Positions 29,924 to 38,683 of a stretch of DNA of 64,000 nt are shown piece after piece (the stretch's first letter is position 1; each line of letters begins with the position of its first letter). Below the pieces are notes generated by a model. It made no database searches. It was not told where the DNA came from and worked only from the letters and a program-made list of their open reading frames with translations. The position numbers and the translations under genes were made by a program. Origin of the DNA: Bifidobacterium merycicum DSM 6492 (lineage in GTDB: Bacteria > Actinomycetota > Actinomycetes > Actinomycetales > Bifidobacteriaceae); NCBI RefSeq assembly GCF_900129045.1, contig NZ_FQTX01000001.1, positions 124,001-188,000 on the forward strand. The letters are read 5' to 3'.

Positions 29924-31207
29924 CTAGTCGATCTGCTCGATCTGCTCGAATTTCAGGACACGGTCGCTGAGAATGCCGTTCTCGCTGTTGCGGTCGTTGC
30001 GCACCGCGAAATAGCAGCAGAAGTCGTCGTTGGTGAAGGCGACGAATTCGGGATGCTCGGGATCGTCCGACTCGGTGCGGACGGTCGCGAAGATACGGAA
30101 TTCACTGTTGTTGAAATAGTCCAGCGGAATGGAGAACCGTACCTTGTGATGGCCGCTTTCGATCGGAACGCCCAAGTAGTGGCTCTGCGTGTCGATGTCG
30201 TAGACCTGGCCGCCGCGACGGGCATCCTGAAGGATCAGGCCGAGATACCCCTGCTTGTCCTGCGGCGTGTACTCGTATTCGACGTCGAAGACGAACGGAG
30301 ACAATCCGTCGCAGATCTTGGGGGATACGGGGGTCACCTGAAGCATAGGGACTAGAGGATTCAGACCGTTCGGGAAGCGGTATGCCTTCTCCGACTCGCT
30401 CTTGGTCTTGAAATAGTTGAGGTCATGCGCGTTCTCAAGGGAATATTGGTCGGCGACGTTACCGGGGTCGCCGGATACGATGATCTCGCCGTCCTTGATG
30501 AGAATGGCCTTATTGCAATACTTCTTGACGGCGCCCATGCTGTGCGTGACGAGAATCACCGTCTTGCTTGGATCGTCCTTCACTTGCTTGAAGAAGTTAT
30601 CGCATTTCTTTTGGAAGGCCTCGTCACCGACCGCAAGCACCTCGTCCAGTACGAGGATGTCGCCTTGGGCCTTGATCGCCACGGAGAACGCGAGACGCAC
30701 CTGCATGCCGCTGGAGTAGTTCTTGAGCTTCTGGTCCATGAAGTCGGTCAGTTCGGCGAATTCAACGATATCGTCATACATCGCGTCGACCTGCTCACGC
30801 GAGAAACCGAGCAACGCGCCATTCAGATACACGTTCTCGCGGCCGGTCAGTTCCGGGTTGAAACCGACGCCGAGCTCGATGAAGGGGACCAGTGTGCCGC
30901 TAATGGAGACATCGCCTTTTTCCGGGATGTAGATGCCGGAGATGATCTTGAGCAGCGTCGACTTGCCGGAGCCGTTTCTGCCGACGATGCCGAAGAAATC
31001 GCCCTTGCGCACATTGAAGGAGATGTCGCGCAGCACCTGCTGCTCGCGGTAGCCTTTGATGCCCTTGGTCCAGTTGAGGAACGCCTGCTTCAGGCCGCTC
31101 GCCTGTTCGGTGGGCAGGCGGAAGGATTTGGCGACATGTGATACGGACAGTGCGATTTCGTTGGGATCGTCGTTCATGTCAGTCGCTGGATTGTTGACCG
31201 TGGTCAC
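29924..31207 (-). CDS. Polysaccharide ABC exporter ATP-binding protein (Wzt-like)
   Basis: ATPase of 427 residues. The nucleotide-binding domain has Walker A 'GRNGSGKS', the signature 'NYSSGMQVRLAFSVAI' and Walker B 'DILVLDEVLAVGD'. The 'PFIELGVGFNPELTGRENVYLNGALLG' segment is characteristic of O-antigen/teichoic-acid exporters (Wzt/TagH). The C-terminal 170 residues are a beta-rich domain that in Wzt binds the finished glycan. The GTG start at 31207 shares its G with the permease stop (TAGTG) and has GGAGG upstream; ATG near 31174 is an alternative. Confidence 0.9.
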   Translation of the reverse strand: MTTVNNPATDMNDDPNEIALSVSHVAKSFRLPTEQASGLKQAFLNWTKGIKGYREQQVLRDISFNVRKGDFFGIVGRNGSGKSTLLKIISGIYIPEKGDVSISGTLVPFIELGVGFNPELTGRENVYLNGALLGFSREQVDAMYDDIVEFAELTDFMDQKLKNYSSGMQVRLAFSVAIKAQGDILVLDEVLAVGDEAFQKKCDNFFKQVKDDPSKTVILVTHSMGAVKKYCNKAILIKDGEIIVSGDPGNVADQYSLENAHDLNYFKTKSESEKAYRFPNGLNPLVPMLQVTPVSPKICDGLSPFVFDVEYEYTPQDKQGYLGLILQDARRGGQVYDIDTQSHYLGVPIESGHHKVRFSIPLDYFNNSEFRIFATVRTESDDPEHPEFVAFTNDDFCCYFAVRNDRNSENGILSDRVLKFEQIEQID

Positions 31208-32034
31208 TAGAGCACCTCCGCGAATTTGCTGCTGTTCTTCCGGAATACATACACGCCGAGCCAGAGCAGCAGCAGCGACAGCACGTAGGGGATGAGGGAA
31301 AGATAAGGATTGCCGACCCATGTCCAGACGGTCGGGATGTCCTCGGGGGACAGGAGGTTATGACGTACGTCCATGATGGTCTGGGCTATCGGGTTGAGCA
31401 GCATGATCTTCGACACCAGCGGGAAGTAGTGGGCGACCATGGACAGCGGGTAGATCACGGGGATTGCGTAGAACATGGCCTGCAGAACCACATCCCAGAT
31501 GTGGGAGACGTCACGGAAATACACGTAGAGCGTGCCCATCAGCAGCGAGATCGCTAGCGCCAGAACATATAGCTGCAGGATGTTGAGGGGAACCAGCAGG
31601 ACGTGCCAGGTGTAGTGCGCGTGTGAGAAGAAACCGAATACGATGACCACGATCAGGTTGATGCCCAAGGAGATCATGGAACCCATGGTGGTGGCCGCGA
31701 CGATGATATAGCTCGGGAAATGCACCTTGCGCAGCAAGTCGCCGCGGTTGACGATGGATTGCATGCCCATTGTGGTCGCCTCGGAGAAGAAGGACCACAG
31801 GCAGGTGCCGCACAGCAATGAGATCGCGAAGGTGGGAGTGCCGTCGGAGAAACGCAGGAACCGGACGAAAACCGTGTACATGACCGCGAACAGCATCAGC
31901 GGTTTCAGCACGGACCACAGCACGCCGAGGAACGATCCCTGGTAACGCAGCTGGAAGTCGGTTTTCACGAGTTCTTTGAATACGACTATCGAATATCGGT
32001 ACTTGTCTTTGAGACGTTGCATTAAGGCACTCAT
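31207..32034 (-). CDS. Polysaccharide ABC exporter permease (Wzm/TagG-like)
   Basis: Membrane protein of 275 residues with six helices. It has the ABC-2 family N-terminus 'LVKTDFQLRYQGSFLGVLWSVLKPLMLFAVMYTVF', then 'LLCGTCLWSFFSEATTMGMQSIVNRGDLLRKVHFP', and 'YFRDVSHIWDVVLQAMFYAIPVIYPLSMV' in the second half. It forms the export channel with the Wzt-like ATPase encoded immediately downstream with shared stop/start. The substrate is presumably the rhamnose-containing polymer made by the surrounding genes. Confidence 0.92.
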   Translation of the reverse strand: MSALMQRLKDKYRYSIVVFKELVKTDFQLRYQGSFLGVLWSVLKPLMLFAVMYTVFVRFLRFSDGTPTFAISLLCGTCLWSFFSEATTMGMQSIVNRGDLLRKVHFPSYIIVAATTMGSMISLGINLIVVIVFGFFSHAHYTWHVLLVPLNILQLYVLALAISLLMGTLYVYFRDVSHIWDVVLQAMFYAIPVIYPLSMVAHYFPLVSKIMLLNPIAQTIMDVRHNLLSPEDIPTVWTWVGNPYLSLIPYVLSLLLLWLGVYVFRKNSSKFAEVL

Positions 32035-32105
32035 AGTTTCCTCAGTCTATCAAAGGGGTTGTGGGCGGCTCATACGTGCGGGGAACCTACACCCTACATA
32101 CATTC

Positions 32106-32153
32106 GGGAACACTGGAATGGCACCGTTCGGGGCATCTCATTCCGGTGTTCCC
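32106..32153 (-). terminator. Hairpin between the GT2 and permease genes
   Basis: Stem of 15 bp (GGGAACACTGGAATG with CATTCCGGTGTTCCC, one wobble pair) and an 18-base loop. It lies in the 143-base gap of the leftward polysaccharide run. There is no T-run, so it may be a processing or attenuation site rather than a full terminator. Confidence 0.5.
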
Positions 32154-32177
32154 GGTGGACGGTGAACCGGCGTGGGG

Positions 32178-33203
32178 TTACTTCATGTTCTTGATTCGGC
32201 GGTCGTATACCTGCTTCTCCGCCAACCTGATCATTCGCAGCGCGGCGCAGACGAGCTTACGCGGTGCGGACAGCCTGGCGATCAGGGAGCGCACGGTGTC
32301 CTCGTCGAGTGTGTGCTCATCCCGATGCTCGCTGAAATCCGGGGCGTGCGTCGCCTCATGCAGGGAGCCGACCGCGGTGTAATAGCTGCGCGCCGGCAGG
32401 ATACCCTGATCCAACGCGTGCTCGAAGTTGGCCGTTCCCGCACGCAGGTTGTCCCGGTAGAAGGAGTAGTTCCGCTTGCTGTGCGTGACGGAGCCCGCGG
32501 ACTGGAGCCAGTAGTACAGCACGCAGTCGATGTCCACGACCTTGTCCATACGGGAATAGAGTTCGCCGGCGACCATCACATCCTGGGCGTACATGCCTTC
32601 GGGGAAACGGATGCCGTCCCACAGCTCACGCCTGTACAGACGGCACCAGTTCGCCTCGTTGAAATAGCGTGCCTCGGTGTTCCTGCCGAGCGCGTCGCCC
32701 AACAGTCGCAGACTCTTGCAGAAAACGGTCTGATAGGCGCGAAGCGGATCCCTGAAGACGGTCATCTTCTTCGGCGTTTCCGCTCCTTGTGAGGCTTTGC
32801 CCTCGATCTCGTCAAGCGTGGAGACACCGAACTGCTGCCAACGCGCCTTGCTCATGTCGGCGCCGCTACGTAGCAGCGCGTGCAGCAGGAACTCGATGTT
32901 GCGGCGATCCAGGATATCGTCGTTGTCGGCGAACGCGATGTAGTCGCCATGCGCCGCATCAAGGCCAGCGTTCTGCGCCTTGGCGATGCCGCCGTTCTCC
33001 TGGTGGATGACGGTGACCCGCGGGTCCTTGGCCGCATAATCGTCGCAGATGCTGGGGGAGGAGTCCTTGGCGCCGTCATCGACAAGAATCACCTCAAGGT
33101 TGTCATACGACTGGGTGAGGATCGAATCGACGCAGTACGACAGATACGCTTCAGCGTTGTATACGGGAACGATAATTGAGACCAAAGGCTTCGGATCGGT
33201 CAT
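32178..33203 (-). CDS. Family 2 glycosyltransferase
   Basis: Cytoplasmic glycosyltransferase of 341 residues. The GT-A fold begins 'LVSIIVPVYNAEAYLSYCVDSILTQSYDNLEVILVDDGAKD' and has the metal-binding acidic motif in 'GDYIAFADNDDILD'. The C-terminal part has 'PEGMYAQDVMVAGELYSRMDKVVDID', usual for transferases in capsule and teichoic-acid loci. ATG 33203 ('MTDPKPLVS') is preceded by GAGG; an in-frame ATG at 33233 would add ten residues. The sugar transferred is unknown. Confidence 0.88.
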   Translation of the reverse strand: MTDPKPLVSIIVPVYNAEAYLSYCVDSILTQSYDNLEVILVDDGAKDSSPSICDDYAAKDPRVTVIHQENGGIAKAQNAGLDAAHGDYIAFADNDDILDRRNIEFLLHALLRSGADMSKARWQQFGVSTLDEIEGKASQGAETPKKMTVFRDPLRAYQTVFCKSLRLLGDALGRNTEARYFNEANWCRLYRRELWDGIRFPEGMYAQDVMVAGELYSRMDKVVDIDCVLYYWLQSAGSVTHSKRNYSFYRDNLRAGTANFEHALDQGILPARSYYTAVGSLHEATHAPDFSEHRDEHTLDEDTVRSLIARLSAPRKLVCAALRMIRLAEKQVYDRRIKNMK

Positions 33204-33270
33204 AAGGTTTATCCTCGGTACTGACTGTGACATCGAACACTGATTATACAGTTCTACCTGACTTTGGCTT

Positions 33271-35856
33271 TTACTTGACTGTGGTGAAGCCGCTGTTGTT
33301 GAGGTATCCCTTTCCCGCGGTCATGTCGTATTGGACCAGACGATAGTCGTGCAGCAGCTGGTGCGCCTGTTTGCTGAGCGACTTCTCCGACAGTTGGTTG
33401 CCCGCATTATCCAGATAGATCGTGTCGCCGGCACCGATGCTGTTCGTGTTCGCCGCGACGCGGCTGGTGGCGGCGAACTGCTCGTGCAGTTCCGTCAGCA
33501 TCGCCAGATATGGCGAGACCTTCGCGTTCATGTGGGTTGCCGCGAGCGACATGAAATAGTTGGGCGACATGTAGGCCGTGGTGGAGGCGTCGAGCTTCAT
33601 CCCATTCGAGGGGGAGGCTTGGTTCGACCAGATGAAGTAGTCGGTTTCGTGAAGCGCCAGGGTGTTCGCGGCGTTCTGGCTGGCCGTCGAATAGATGCTG
33701 GGCAGGTGGTCGCCGTAGAACACAACGGTGATCGGCTTGTCAAGCTGATTCAGGGAGTTCAGGAACGAGGCGGTCGCCTGATCGGTGTAGTTCAGTCCCT
33801 TCGCATACGTCTCGAGGTTGTTGTGCTCGTCCGTCGAAATGCCCTCCGAGGTATCCGACCCCACGAACTCGTTATTCGTGTACCACCCTGTGTAGGGCAT
33901 GTGGTTCTGCATGGTCGACAGCTGCAGGAACTGCGGATGCTTCTGCTTGTTGAGCAGGTCGATGACGTTCTGGTAGGCGTCCGCGTCGCTGACATACGGC
34001 GAATAGTCGATGGTGTCCGTGTGCTTGATGCTCGGCGTGCTGTCCAGGGTGCGCAGATGGGAGAACTGGAACTTCTTGTAGTCCACATTGCGCAGGTACA
34101 TGCTCTGGTAGTACGGATGCACCGCGTCGGATCCGCTGGCGCCATACCGGTCGTTCCAGATATGGTTGAACGCATAGGGGTTCTTCTGGTTCGGGACGAG
34201 CTGCTGGAACGGGACATTGAGAGAATCGTCGAAATTGGCGAGGTCGAGGCCGGTCAGCGCCTGGTATTCCATATTGGCCGTGCCGCCGCCATAACCGGAC
34301 GACAGCATCAGGCCGGACGTGGTCGCTTCCTTCAGCGCGCGGATGTTGGGGATGGGGTCCGTTGAGAGGGAGATGCCCGGAACGCGCGTCGGATCGGAGA
34401 ACGTTTCGGAAAGGATCAGGATGACGGTGCTGTCGGTGAGCTTGTTCGTCCTGGTCGCATTGATCGACTTGGCTTCGGCGGCGTACTTCTTCGCGATTTT
34501 GCTCATGGCTTCGCGGCTGTAATCCGCCGGCTTATCCATTATCTTGGTCTTGGTGAGGCTGAGGAACGTCGTTGCGGGGCCGTTGGCCGTGGCATCGACC
34601 TTCGTGTCGAACAGTGACGGCGCATAGCCCAGCGAGCCGGCGAAGGAATAAGCCCAGGAGCCTGGAATGCTGAGATTCCATGAATACGAGCACAGGATCA
34701 CGATGCTGAGTATCGCGGCGAGAACGCGGGTGATGGTGCCGGCGATGTTCTTGAGACTGGCGAAAGGCCGCCTCCATGAGCAGAAGATGAAGCATCGCCT
34801 TCCGTCGAGGATGAACAGAGCGAGGCACAGACACACAAAGCACACTGTCAGAAGGGTGACGTTCCCGACGAACGCCTGCTTCTCATCGGGCACGAAGGAA
34901 AGCAGTTTCCCCGAGTTGCCGCCGGTGATGAAGGTCAGATCAGCGGGGATGATGGGTTCGTTGCGCAGATTCACCTTGATGCTGTTCGCGGTGCCGTACA
35001 CGGTGAAGACGACGCCGAACAGCAACGTCGCGATCCAGAAGCGGTTGGTTATGAAGATGAAGACGAGGTAGATGAGCGCTAGGACGAATGCGTTGAGCAG
35101 GAACTGGTATTTGTGCTCGAGCCACATCTGGGAGACGAATTTGGCGACTTGCCCGGCGACGCTTGACAGGATCCTGGTGGTGCTGTCGACGTCGGAGTTG
35201 TCGTCGTATTCCGGCTCGCTGTACATGCCCCACTGGAGGAAAATGACCTCGCCTGTGGTGAGCAGCGTGAATACGATTGTGTAGAACGCGTAGGAGAACT
35301 TCGGGCGCTTCTTCCAGATGGGGCGGAACCTGAGGAAGAGGCCTGTGATGAGACGGATGAACGCGAGTCCGGTGAAGGCGCTCCATACGTTGTGGATTGC
35401 GTGCCGCGTCTTACGGGTCGCGCGCTTCATGGCAGCGACGGCTGTGGAAACGGTGTTCGGCGATGTTTCGTCGGCCGCCTCGTCGTCTTCGACGTCCGGC
35501 GTTTCCGATGTGGTCTCGCTGGGAGCGGAATGGGTCGGCGTCGTGACGTCCTCGGCGGTATCCTCGTGCGTGGATGTCACTTCGTCGTTCGGTTCGTCGG
35601 TCACCTCGTCTGCGTGGGTCGATGTGGTTCCGTCTTCACCGTCGGGTGTCTTCGTCGGTGTGCCGGTGACGAACGGCACGTCCGTGATGAACGGCACATC
35701 CGCGATGGACGGTATGCCCGTGGAGGATGATGCGTTCGTGGAGGTGTCGTCCCCCACGGAAAGGGGAATGCTCCCCGATGCCATGCCGGTATCGTGGTCA
35801 TCTCGATCCGAGTATGGGAAATCGGAATCATGGGAATCGTTCAACAAACTAGGCAT
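33271..35856 (-). CDS. LTA synthase family protein with long acidic N-terminal tail
   Basis: Second LtaS-type enzyme, 861 residues. Residues 1-140 are a low-complexity tail rich in Thr, Ser, Asp and Glu with repeated 'ADVPFITDVPFVTG' and 'TSTHADEVTDEP / TSTHEDTAEDV' segments, expected to be cytoplasmic and disordered. Five transmembrane segments follow (about 170-410). The extracellular sulfatase-like domain has 'LSETFSDPTRVPG', the catalytic Thr at about 526 in 'GYGGGTANMEYQALTG', and 'FYGDHLPSIYS'. The catalytic domain is clearly similar to the first copy at 13877-15907, which lacks the tail. It probably makes a glycerol-phosphate polymer; its place beside the export genes suggests coordinated wall decoration. 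Confidence 0.9.
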   Translation of the reverse strand: MPSLLNDSHDSDFPYSDRDDHDTGMASGSIPLSVGDDTSTNASSSTGIPSIADVPFITDVPFVTGTPTKTPDGEDGTTSTHADEVTDEPNDEVTSTHEDTAEDVTTPTHSAPSETTSETPDVEDDEAADETSPNTVSTAVAAMKRATRKTRHAIHNVWSAFTGLAFIRLITGLFLRFRPIWKKRPKFSYAFYTIVFTLLTTGEVIFLQWGMYSEPEYDDNSDVDSTTRILSSVAGQVAKFVSQMWLEHKYQFLLNAFVLALIYLVFIFITNRFWIATLLFGVVFTVYGTANSIKVNLRNEPIIPADLTFITGGNSGKLLSFVPDEKQAFVGNVTLLTVCFVCLCLALFILDGRRCFIFCSWRRPFASLKNIAGTITRVLAAILSIVILCSYSWNLSIPGSWAYSFAGSLGYAPSLFDTKVDATANGPATTFLSLTKTKIMDKPADYSREAMSKIAKKYAAEAKSINATRTNKLTDSTVILILSETFSDPTRVPGISLSTDPIPNIRALKEATTSGLMLSSGYGGGTANMEYQALTGLDLANFDDSLNVPFQQLVPNQKNPYAFNHIWNDRYGASGSDAVHPYYQSMYLRNVDYKKFQFSHLRTLDSTPSIKHTDTIDYSPYVSDADAYQNVIDLLNKQKHPQFLQLSTMQNHMPYTGWYTNNEFVGSDTSEGISTDEHNNLETYAKGLNYTDQATASFLNSLNQLDKPITVVFYGDHLPSIYSTASQNAANTLALHETDYFIWSNQASPSNGMKLDASTTAYMSPNYFMSLAATHMNAKVSPYLAMLTELHEQFAATSRVAANTNSIGAGDTIYLDNAGNQLSEKSLSKQAHQLLHDYRLVQYDMTAGKGYLNNSGFTTVK

Positions 35857-36024
35857 TATCGCATCCTTCGAGGTGGGTCCCGTGGGCGGAAACGTGTTTG
35901 AGCGAGATACATACTAGTGCCCATCTCTGGACGTGCGCCGTCATATTCCACCATCGTGCATGTGAAGTGCGGGGAATGGTGGAAAGTGGTGCCGCGCAAG
36001 GCGACACACTGCGCTTTGCCAAAT

Positions 36025-36042
36025 TGATAAAACGTTTTATCA
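36025..36042. promoter_or_regulatory. LacI-family operator, perfect 18-bp palindrome
   Basis: TGATAAAACGTTTTATCA is a perfect palindrome centred on CG, the typical form of LacI-family operators. It lies 69 bases upstream of the nucleoside hydrolase start and should control the nucleoside/ribose operon. No regulator gene is adjacent. Confidence 0.8.
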
Positions 36043-36110
36043 TAAAGGGAACGTCACGCGTATTCCCTTAACGGAGTGACGGGGCCATCAAAGTTGAAAG
36101 GCGAATTCCA

Positions 36111-37067
36111 ATGAAGAAACTCGTTCTTGATCTTGACACCGGTGTCGACGACGCTCTGGCCATCTCGTATGCGCTGGGCAGCCCCGAAGTCGAGCTCATC
36201 GGCATCACCGGCACCTACGGCAACGTCCTGGTCGAGCAGGGCGTGCGCAACGCGCTCGCGATCACCGATCTGCTCGGCCACCCAGAAGTGAAGGTCTATC
36301 AGGGCCTGCTGCACTCCAGCACCACCGAATCCTTCTCCGTCCTACCCGTCTCCGCGTTCATTCACGGCGAGAACGGCATCGGCGACGTCGACATCCCCGA
36401 CTCCAACCGTTCCGCCGAAACGCAGTCCGCTGTCGATTTCATCATCGATGCGGTGAAGACGTATGGCAAGGACCTCATCTACGTGCCGACCGGTCCGATG
36501 ACCAACATTGAGGCGGCACTCAAGAAAGCCCCGGAAATCAAGGATGAGATTGGCAGGATTGTGCTCATGGGCGGTGCCCTCACCGTCCCAGGAAACTGCA
36601 ACGCCTGCATGGAAGCCAACATCTCCCAAGATCCGGAAGCAGCTGACTACCTGTTCCGTTCCGGTGCCCCGACCACCATGATCGGCCTCGACGTCACCCT
36701 CCAGACGCTCCTGACCTACAAGGAAACGCAGCGCTGGCGTGATCTTGGCACCAAGGCCGGCACCTTCCTGGCCGACATGACCGACTTCTACATCAAGGCC
36801 TACGAGACCACCTCCCCGCATCTGGGCGGATGCGGCCTGCATGACCCGCTGGCCGTGGGCGTCGCCGTCGACCCGGCCCTCGTCACCACGCTCGACATCA
36901 ACATGAAGGTCGACTTGGAAGGCCCCACCCGCGGTCGCACCATCGGCGACGAAACCCGTCTCAACGACCCGGTCAAGACCATGAAGGTCGCCGTCGGCGT
37001 TGACGTGCCGCGCTTCCTCAACGAGTTCATGACCCGCATCACCAATCTGGCGAAGAACGCCGATTGA
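36111..37067 (+). CDS. Ribonucleoside hydrolase (inosine/uridine-preferring family)
   Basis: Splits ribonucleosides into base and ribose. The 318-residue protein starts with the calcium- and substrate-binding Asp cluster 'KKLVLDLDTGVDDALAISYAL', has 'IGITGTYGNV', 'ENGIGDVDIP', 'VPTGPMTNIEAAL', 'IVLMGGALTVPGN' and the C-terminal 'HDPLAVGVAVDP' with the catalytic-site His/Asp. All family motifs are intact. It is the first gene of an operon with a transporter and a ribokinase, so imported nucleosides would be split and the ribose phosphorylated. The palindromic operator upstream implies repression without substrate. Confidence 0.92.
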   Translation: MKKLVLDLDTGVDDALAISYALGSPEVELIGITGTYGNVLVEQGVRNALAITDLLGHPEVKVYQGLLHSSTTESFSVLPVSAFIHGENGIGDVDIPDSNRSAETQSAVDFIIDAVKTYGKDLIYVPTGPMTNIEAALKKAPEIKDEIGRIVLMGGALTVPGNCNACMEANISQDPEAADYLFRSGAPTTMIGLDVTLQTLLTYKETQRWRDLGTKAGTFLADMTDFYIKAYETTSPHLGGCGLHDPLAVGVAVDPALVTTLDINMKVDLEGPTRGRTIGDETRLNDPVKTMKVAVGVDVPRFLNEFMTRITNLAKNAD

Positions 37068-37108
37068 GACACAGAGACACGTATTAGGAACGGAAAGAGA
37101 GAACGACC

Positions 37109-38550
37109 ATGACCAACGAAACCACCGGCGTCGCGCCGAAGGATCCGTTCGACGACCCGGTCATCAGCAATAAGATGGCCATCCGAGCCCTGATCCCGCT
37201 GCTCATCACCTTCGTGCTCGGCACCCTGTGCCTGCAAGGCTTCAATCTGGTATTCCAGCAGGTCGGCACCGACGTGGGCGCGCCGAACCAGGCATCGCTG
37301 ATCACCGCATTCCCCAGCATCGTGCTCGGCATCGTATGCTTCATCTACGGTTCGCTTGGCGACTTCGTCTCGCTGCGCAAGCTCGTCACCGTAGGCCTGG
37401 TCACCCTGTTCATCGGATCCCTCTTCGGTTTCGTGACCAACTACTTCTTCACCGCGAACCTATGGACCGTCATCATCGCCAGAGTCCTGCAGACCGCAGG
37501 CGAACAGGTGGCCGGTTCCGCCTTCTTGGTGGTGGCGACCAAATACCTACGCAATGATCTCAAGGTGATCTTCTTCGGCTGTTCACCGCCGCCTACCAGC
37601 TGTCCGCATCCATCGGCGTGTTCGCCGCCGGCATGCTCAGCTCCATCGCATGGCAGTACCTGTTCCTCATCCCCTCCGTCACCATCCTCTTCCTGCCGAT
37701 CCTGCTCAAGACCTTGCCGTCCAAGAGCGGCAACGGCCAGAAGGTCGACGCGTTCGGCTTTGTGATCTTCGGCTTCGCCACCGCGTTCCTCACCCTGTTC
37801 TTCTCCTACATGGCATGGTGGATGCTGCTGGTGTCGGTGGTGCTGTACGTGGCGTTCGGCTTCTACATCAACAAGGCCGCCAACCCGTTCATCACCCCGG
37901 CGTTCTTCAAGAACACCCGCTGGCTGCGCGCCATCAGCCTCATCCTCGTGTTCTACTTCGTGAACTACGCGCTGAGCCCGATCTTCAACGCCATCGGTAC
38001 GAGCATCTACCACATGACCACCACCCAGGTCTCCCTGCACATCGTGTGGGCCTTCGTGGTCGCCGCCGTCGTGGGCACCTGCTCGGGCATGATCATCGGC
38101 AAGATCGGCATCAAGGCCGGCCTGGTGACCGCAGGAACCCTCATGTTCGTAGGCTGGACCGGCGCCGCGTTCTGCGTGAACTCCGGTTTCGTGGTCCTGA
38201 CCGTGTGGGCCTGCGTGTTCTACGCCGGCTGCGGCATGATGTATTTCCCGGTCGTCTCCACCGTGCTGGGCACCATCGAGAAGGATGAGTCCGGGCGTGG
38301 CGTGGGCATGAACGATCTGGCCATGAACGTGTCGCCGTCCATCGGCATCGCCATCATCGGCAGCCTCCTGGGATCCAACGCGCTTAGCGGTTCCTCCATC
38401 GTCGGCACCACCGGTGTAGCCGCCGGTTACTCCAACCTGCTGCTCATCGGCTCCGCATCCGCGGCGCTCGGCCTGATTGTGTTCTTCGTGTTCAAGAAGA
38501 AGATTTACGAAGGCAACCACGCGTTGGAAAGTGACGAGGCCTCCAAGTAG
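37109..38550 (+). pseudogene. MFS transporter (probable nucleoside/ribose importer) with one frameshift
   Basis: Read across one lost base this is a major facilitator protein of about 480 residues with twelve to fourteen helices. The first frame runs from ATG 37109 ('MTNETTGVAPKDPF...') to 'RNDLKVIFFG' at about 37578. The sequence then continues in the next frame with 'LFTAAYQLSASIGVFAAGMLSSIAWQYLFLIP' to the stop at 38548-38550. A single missing C in GGC(C)TGTTC at 37577-37582 explains the break. Both halves have normal codon use and intact membrane helices, so the lesion is recent or a sequencing error. It lies between the hydrolase and ribokinase genes, which fits nucleoside uptake. Confidence 0.75.
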
Positions 38551-38683
38551 CCACCGTTCCTGCTGCGGACGGGCCGGTCTTCAGACCATGTCGACCAGAC
38601 CAGCCCGTCAGGGTCGGACGAATCCCAAGCTCGCTCGCCGAAGAATAAGCCATAAGATAACCCACACAAGGAAGGAATACACG

